A stretch of 6,744 bases of DNA from an uncultured Verrucomicrobiota bacterium (GTDB lineage Bacteria > Verrucomicrobiota > Verrucomicrobiia > Limisphaerales > UBA1096), in contig CAJXAU010000093.1 of the NCBI GenBank assembly GCA_913050205.1, forward strand, positions 1-6,744. The letters are read 5' to 3'. Under the pieces are notes generated by a model. The model did not search any database. It saw only the letters and a program-made list of their open reading frames with translations, and was not told the DNA's origin. Positions 6,141 through 6,744 of the stretch are shown here, piece after piece. Position 1 is the first letter of the stretch. Each line of letters begins with the position of its first letter. The position numbers and the translations under genes were made by a program.

Positions 6141-6550
6141 TAAAAGGAAACGTTTGGGGAACGCCCCAAGCGAGCCGACCGAGTTTCAAACTGCCAAGCG
6201 GCAGCTTTGGGCGGGCTTGTGTGAGGAATAAAGAAGGAATCCGAATTATCGGTCGGTCCCAGCGATAGCCGCCAAATCGGCGGAATGAGGGCCGGCATCT
6301 CCTCGCTGCCAACTGCCTGCTTATCTTTTGTGGAGGTGAGGTATTTGCCCGATTCAAATGTGCCACAGAACGGGCAACATCCGGAATCATGGTGCGACTC
6401 GCCCCCCTGCTGCTTTGCCTCAACGCAGCAATCGACCACCGCATTCTGCAACGCCGATGCCAACAGGCAATGGGACGATGCCGGCACCCAAGCCAGCAGC
6501 AGGATCAACGCGATGATACGCCGAAAAAACAACACGGGAGAAAAGTTCAC
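6140..6550 (-). CDS. Small secreted Cys/His-rich protein of unknown function
   Basis: This 136-residue protein has a clear signal peptide (RRIIALILLLAWVPASSHC, residues 10-28). Its cysteine/histidine pattern is Cys28, Cys41-Cys42, His53-His54-Asp55, then Cys58-Cys59-Pro-Phe-Cys62, followed by a Pro-rich tail ending AWQFETRSARLGRSP (118-132). The Cys/His spacing could hold a metal or form disulfides in the envelope. From memory, similar small proteins (N-terminal SHC, central CC/HxD, C-terminal WQF..R.A...R.P) occur near HMA and metal-efflux genes in Verrucomicrobiota; I could not search to confirm this. I chose the GTG at 6548-6550, which begins just ahead of the signal peptide; no strong ribosome site is visible, and a second GTG five codons later is possible. 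An overlapping frame at 6025-6444 lacks these features and was rejected. The gene starts 31 nt after the upstream sulfatase stop, so it may be translated from the same message. Confidence 0.72.
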   Translation of the reverse strand: MNFSPVLFFRRIIALILLLAWVPASSHCLLASALQNAVVDCCVEAKQQGGESHHDSGCCPFCGTFESGKYLTSTKDKQAVGSEEMPALIPPIWRLSLGPTDNSDSFFIPHTSPPKAAAWQFETRSARLGRSPNVSF

Positions 6551-6581
6551 CTGATCAAGGCCAATTGCAAGACGAAATCAC

Positions 6582-6744
6582 TCACTCGGCCTTGGGCTGG
6601 GGCGGCTTGGGCATTTGAGCCTTTGTTTCCGTGAGCCACGTGGACAGCTTAAGGTTCAATCGCTTGGCCAAGCGCGGGTGTCGCTTGGCCAAGTTTTTCG
6701 TTTCGCCCAAATCGGATTTGAGGTTGTACAACTCGAGAGATTGG
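6582..6744 (-). CDS. Sulfatase, C-terminal fragment (runs off right edge)
   Basis: Only the last 53 residues and the TGA stop (6582-6584) are inside the window; the gene begins beyond the right edge. The sequence LELYNLKSDLGETKNLAKRH is the common end of type I sulfatases (E-L-Y-N/D-L-x-x-D-x-x-E-x-x-N-L), followed by LNLKLSTWLTETKAQMPKP, the usual final helix and proline-rich tail. It is therefore a second sulfatase gene, distinct from the one at the left edge, whose N-terminus is what is visible there. The closing helix contains two copies of the window's palindrome, 21 bases apart and in the same frame, giving NLAKRHPRLAKR. This short internal repeat of LAKR comes from the DNA repeat and is not a known sulfatase feature. 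No catalytic residue is visible. Confidence 0.85.
   Translation of the reverse strand, partial: QSLELYNLKSDLGETKNLAKRHPRLAKRLNLKLSTWLTETKAQMPKPPQPKAE
6661..6674. repeat. Palindrome copy 7 (perfect), in sulfatase C-terminus
   Basis: A perfect CGCTTGGCCAAGCG lies in the right-edge sulfatase coding region. It is read as CGC TTG GCC AAG CGA (RLAKR) on the minus strand and is separated from copy 8 by seven bases. Confidence 0.85.
6682..6695. repeat. Palindrome copy 8 (two mismatches), in sulfatase C-terminus
   Basis: CGCTTGGCCAAGTT matches the first 12 bases of the consensus. It is read in the same frame as copy 7, giving NLAKR. Together the pair encodes NLAKRHPRLAKR. Confidence 0.75.

Noticed and set aside
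6191..6204. CTGCCAAGCGGCAG, a small inverted repeat resembling the palindrome
   Set aside because: It encodes part of the AAAWQF segment, which looks conserved in the protein. It matches the palindrome over only about eight bases and has no U-run.
6025..6444. Open frame of 139 codons on the minus strand overlapping the Cys/His-rich gene
   Set aside because: It has no signal peptide or family-like motif and overlaps the HMA start. The 6140-6550 frame has a clear signal peptide and an ordered Cys/His pattern.
92..6695. The repeats as a CRISPR array
   Set aside because: The units are 14 bp, irregularly spaced, partly inside genes, and there are no uniform spacers or cas genes.

Overview
The window reads as a piece of a Planctomycetota/Verrucomicrobiota-type genome, with Verrucomicrobiota favoured. 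The basis is gene content: a planctomycete-type cytochrome protein (PSCyt1, DUF1549, DUF1553) translationally coupled to a DUF1501 protein, secreted sulfatases at both edges, and a small secreted Cys/His-rich protein beside a secreted HMA-domain protein. No rRNA or other phylogenetic marker is present, so the assignment is an inference.

All seven genes I can support lie on the minus strand, so transcription runs from high to low coordinates. In that order they are: the C-terminal end of a sulfatase (6582 to the right edge); a 136-residue secreted Cys/His-rich protein (6140-6550); a 147-residue secreted HMA-domain protein (5595-6038); a 271-residue predicted outer-membrane beta-barrel of the Phenol_MetA_deg-like transporter type (4777-5592); a 1031-residue cytochrome/DUF1549/DUF1553 protein with an internal LamG-like (DUF1080-type) domain (1609-4704); a 475-residue Tat-exported DUF1501 protein (185-1612); and the N-terminal start of a second sulfatase (left edge to 133). 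The gaps are 31, 101, 2, 72, -4 and 51 nt, so much or all of this could be one or two long transcripts. No gene-free stretch exceeds about 100 bases. I see no tRNA, rRNA, transposase or CRISPR array.

Two functional themes sit together. The outer genes (sulfatases, cytochrome/DUF1549/DUF1553, DUF1501) resemble the exported polysaccharide-degradation sets of these phyla. The three middle genes look like a cell-envelope metal-handling set: a Cys/His-rich exported protein, a CxxC HMA protein and an outer-membrane barrel. Substrates cannot be read from the sequence.

The least expected signal is a short interspersed palindrome, CGCTTGGCCAAGCG. It occurs four times perfectly and four more times with one or two changes. 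It is found in intergenic leaders and inside coding sequence, where it is read in two different frames as RLAKR or ALGQA. The copies fall in three tight pairs plus two copies inside one gene. Because each copy is self-complementary, each pair can fold into a 12-14 bp stem. Two copies carry the same 26-bp extension and lie 12-15 nt before the GTG starts of the two exported-protein genes. This looks like a genome-wide dispersed element with possible regulatory use, and it is the main thing to follow up.
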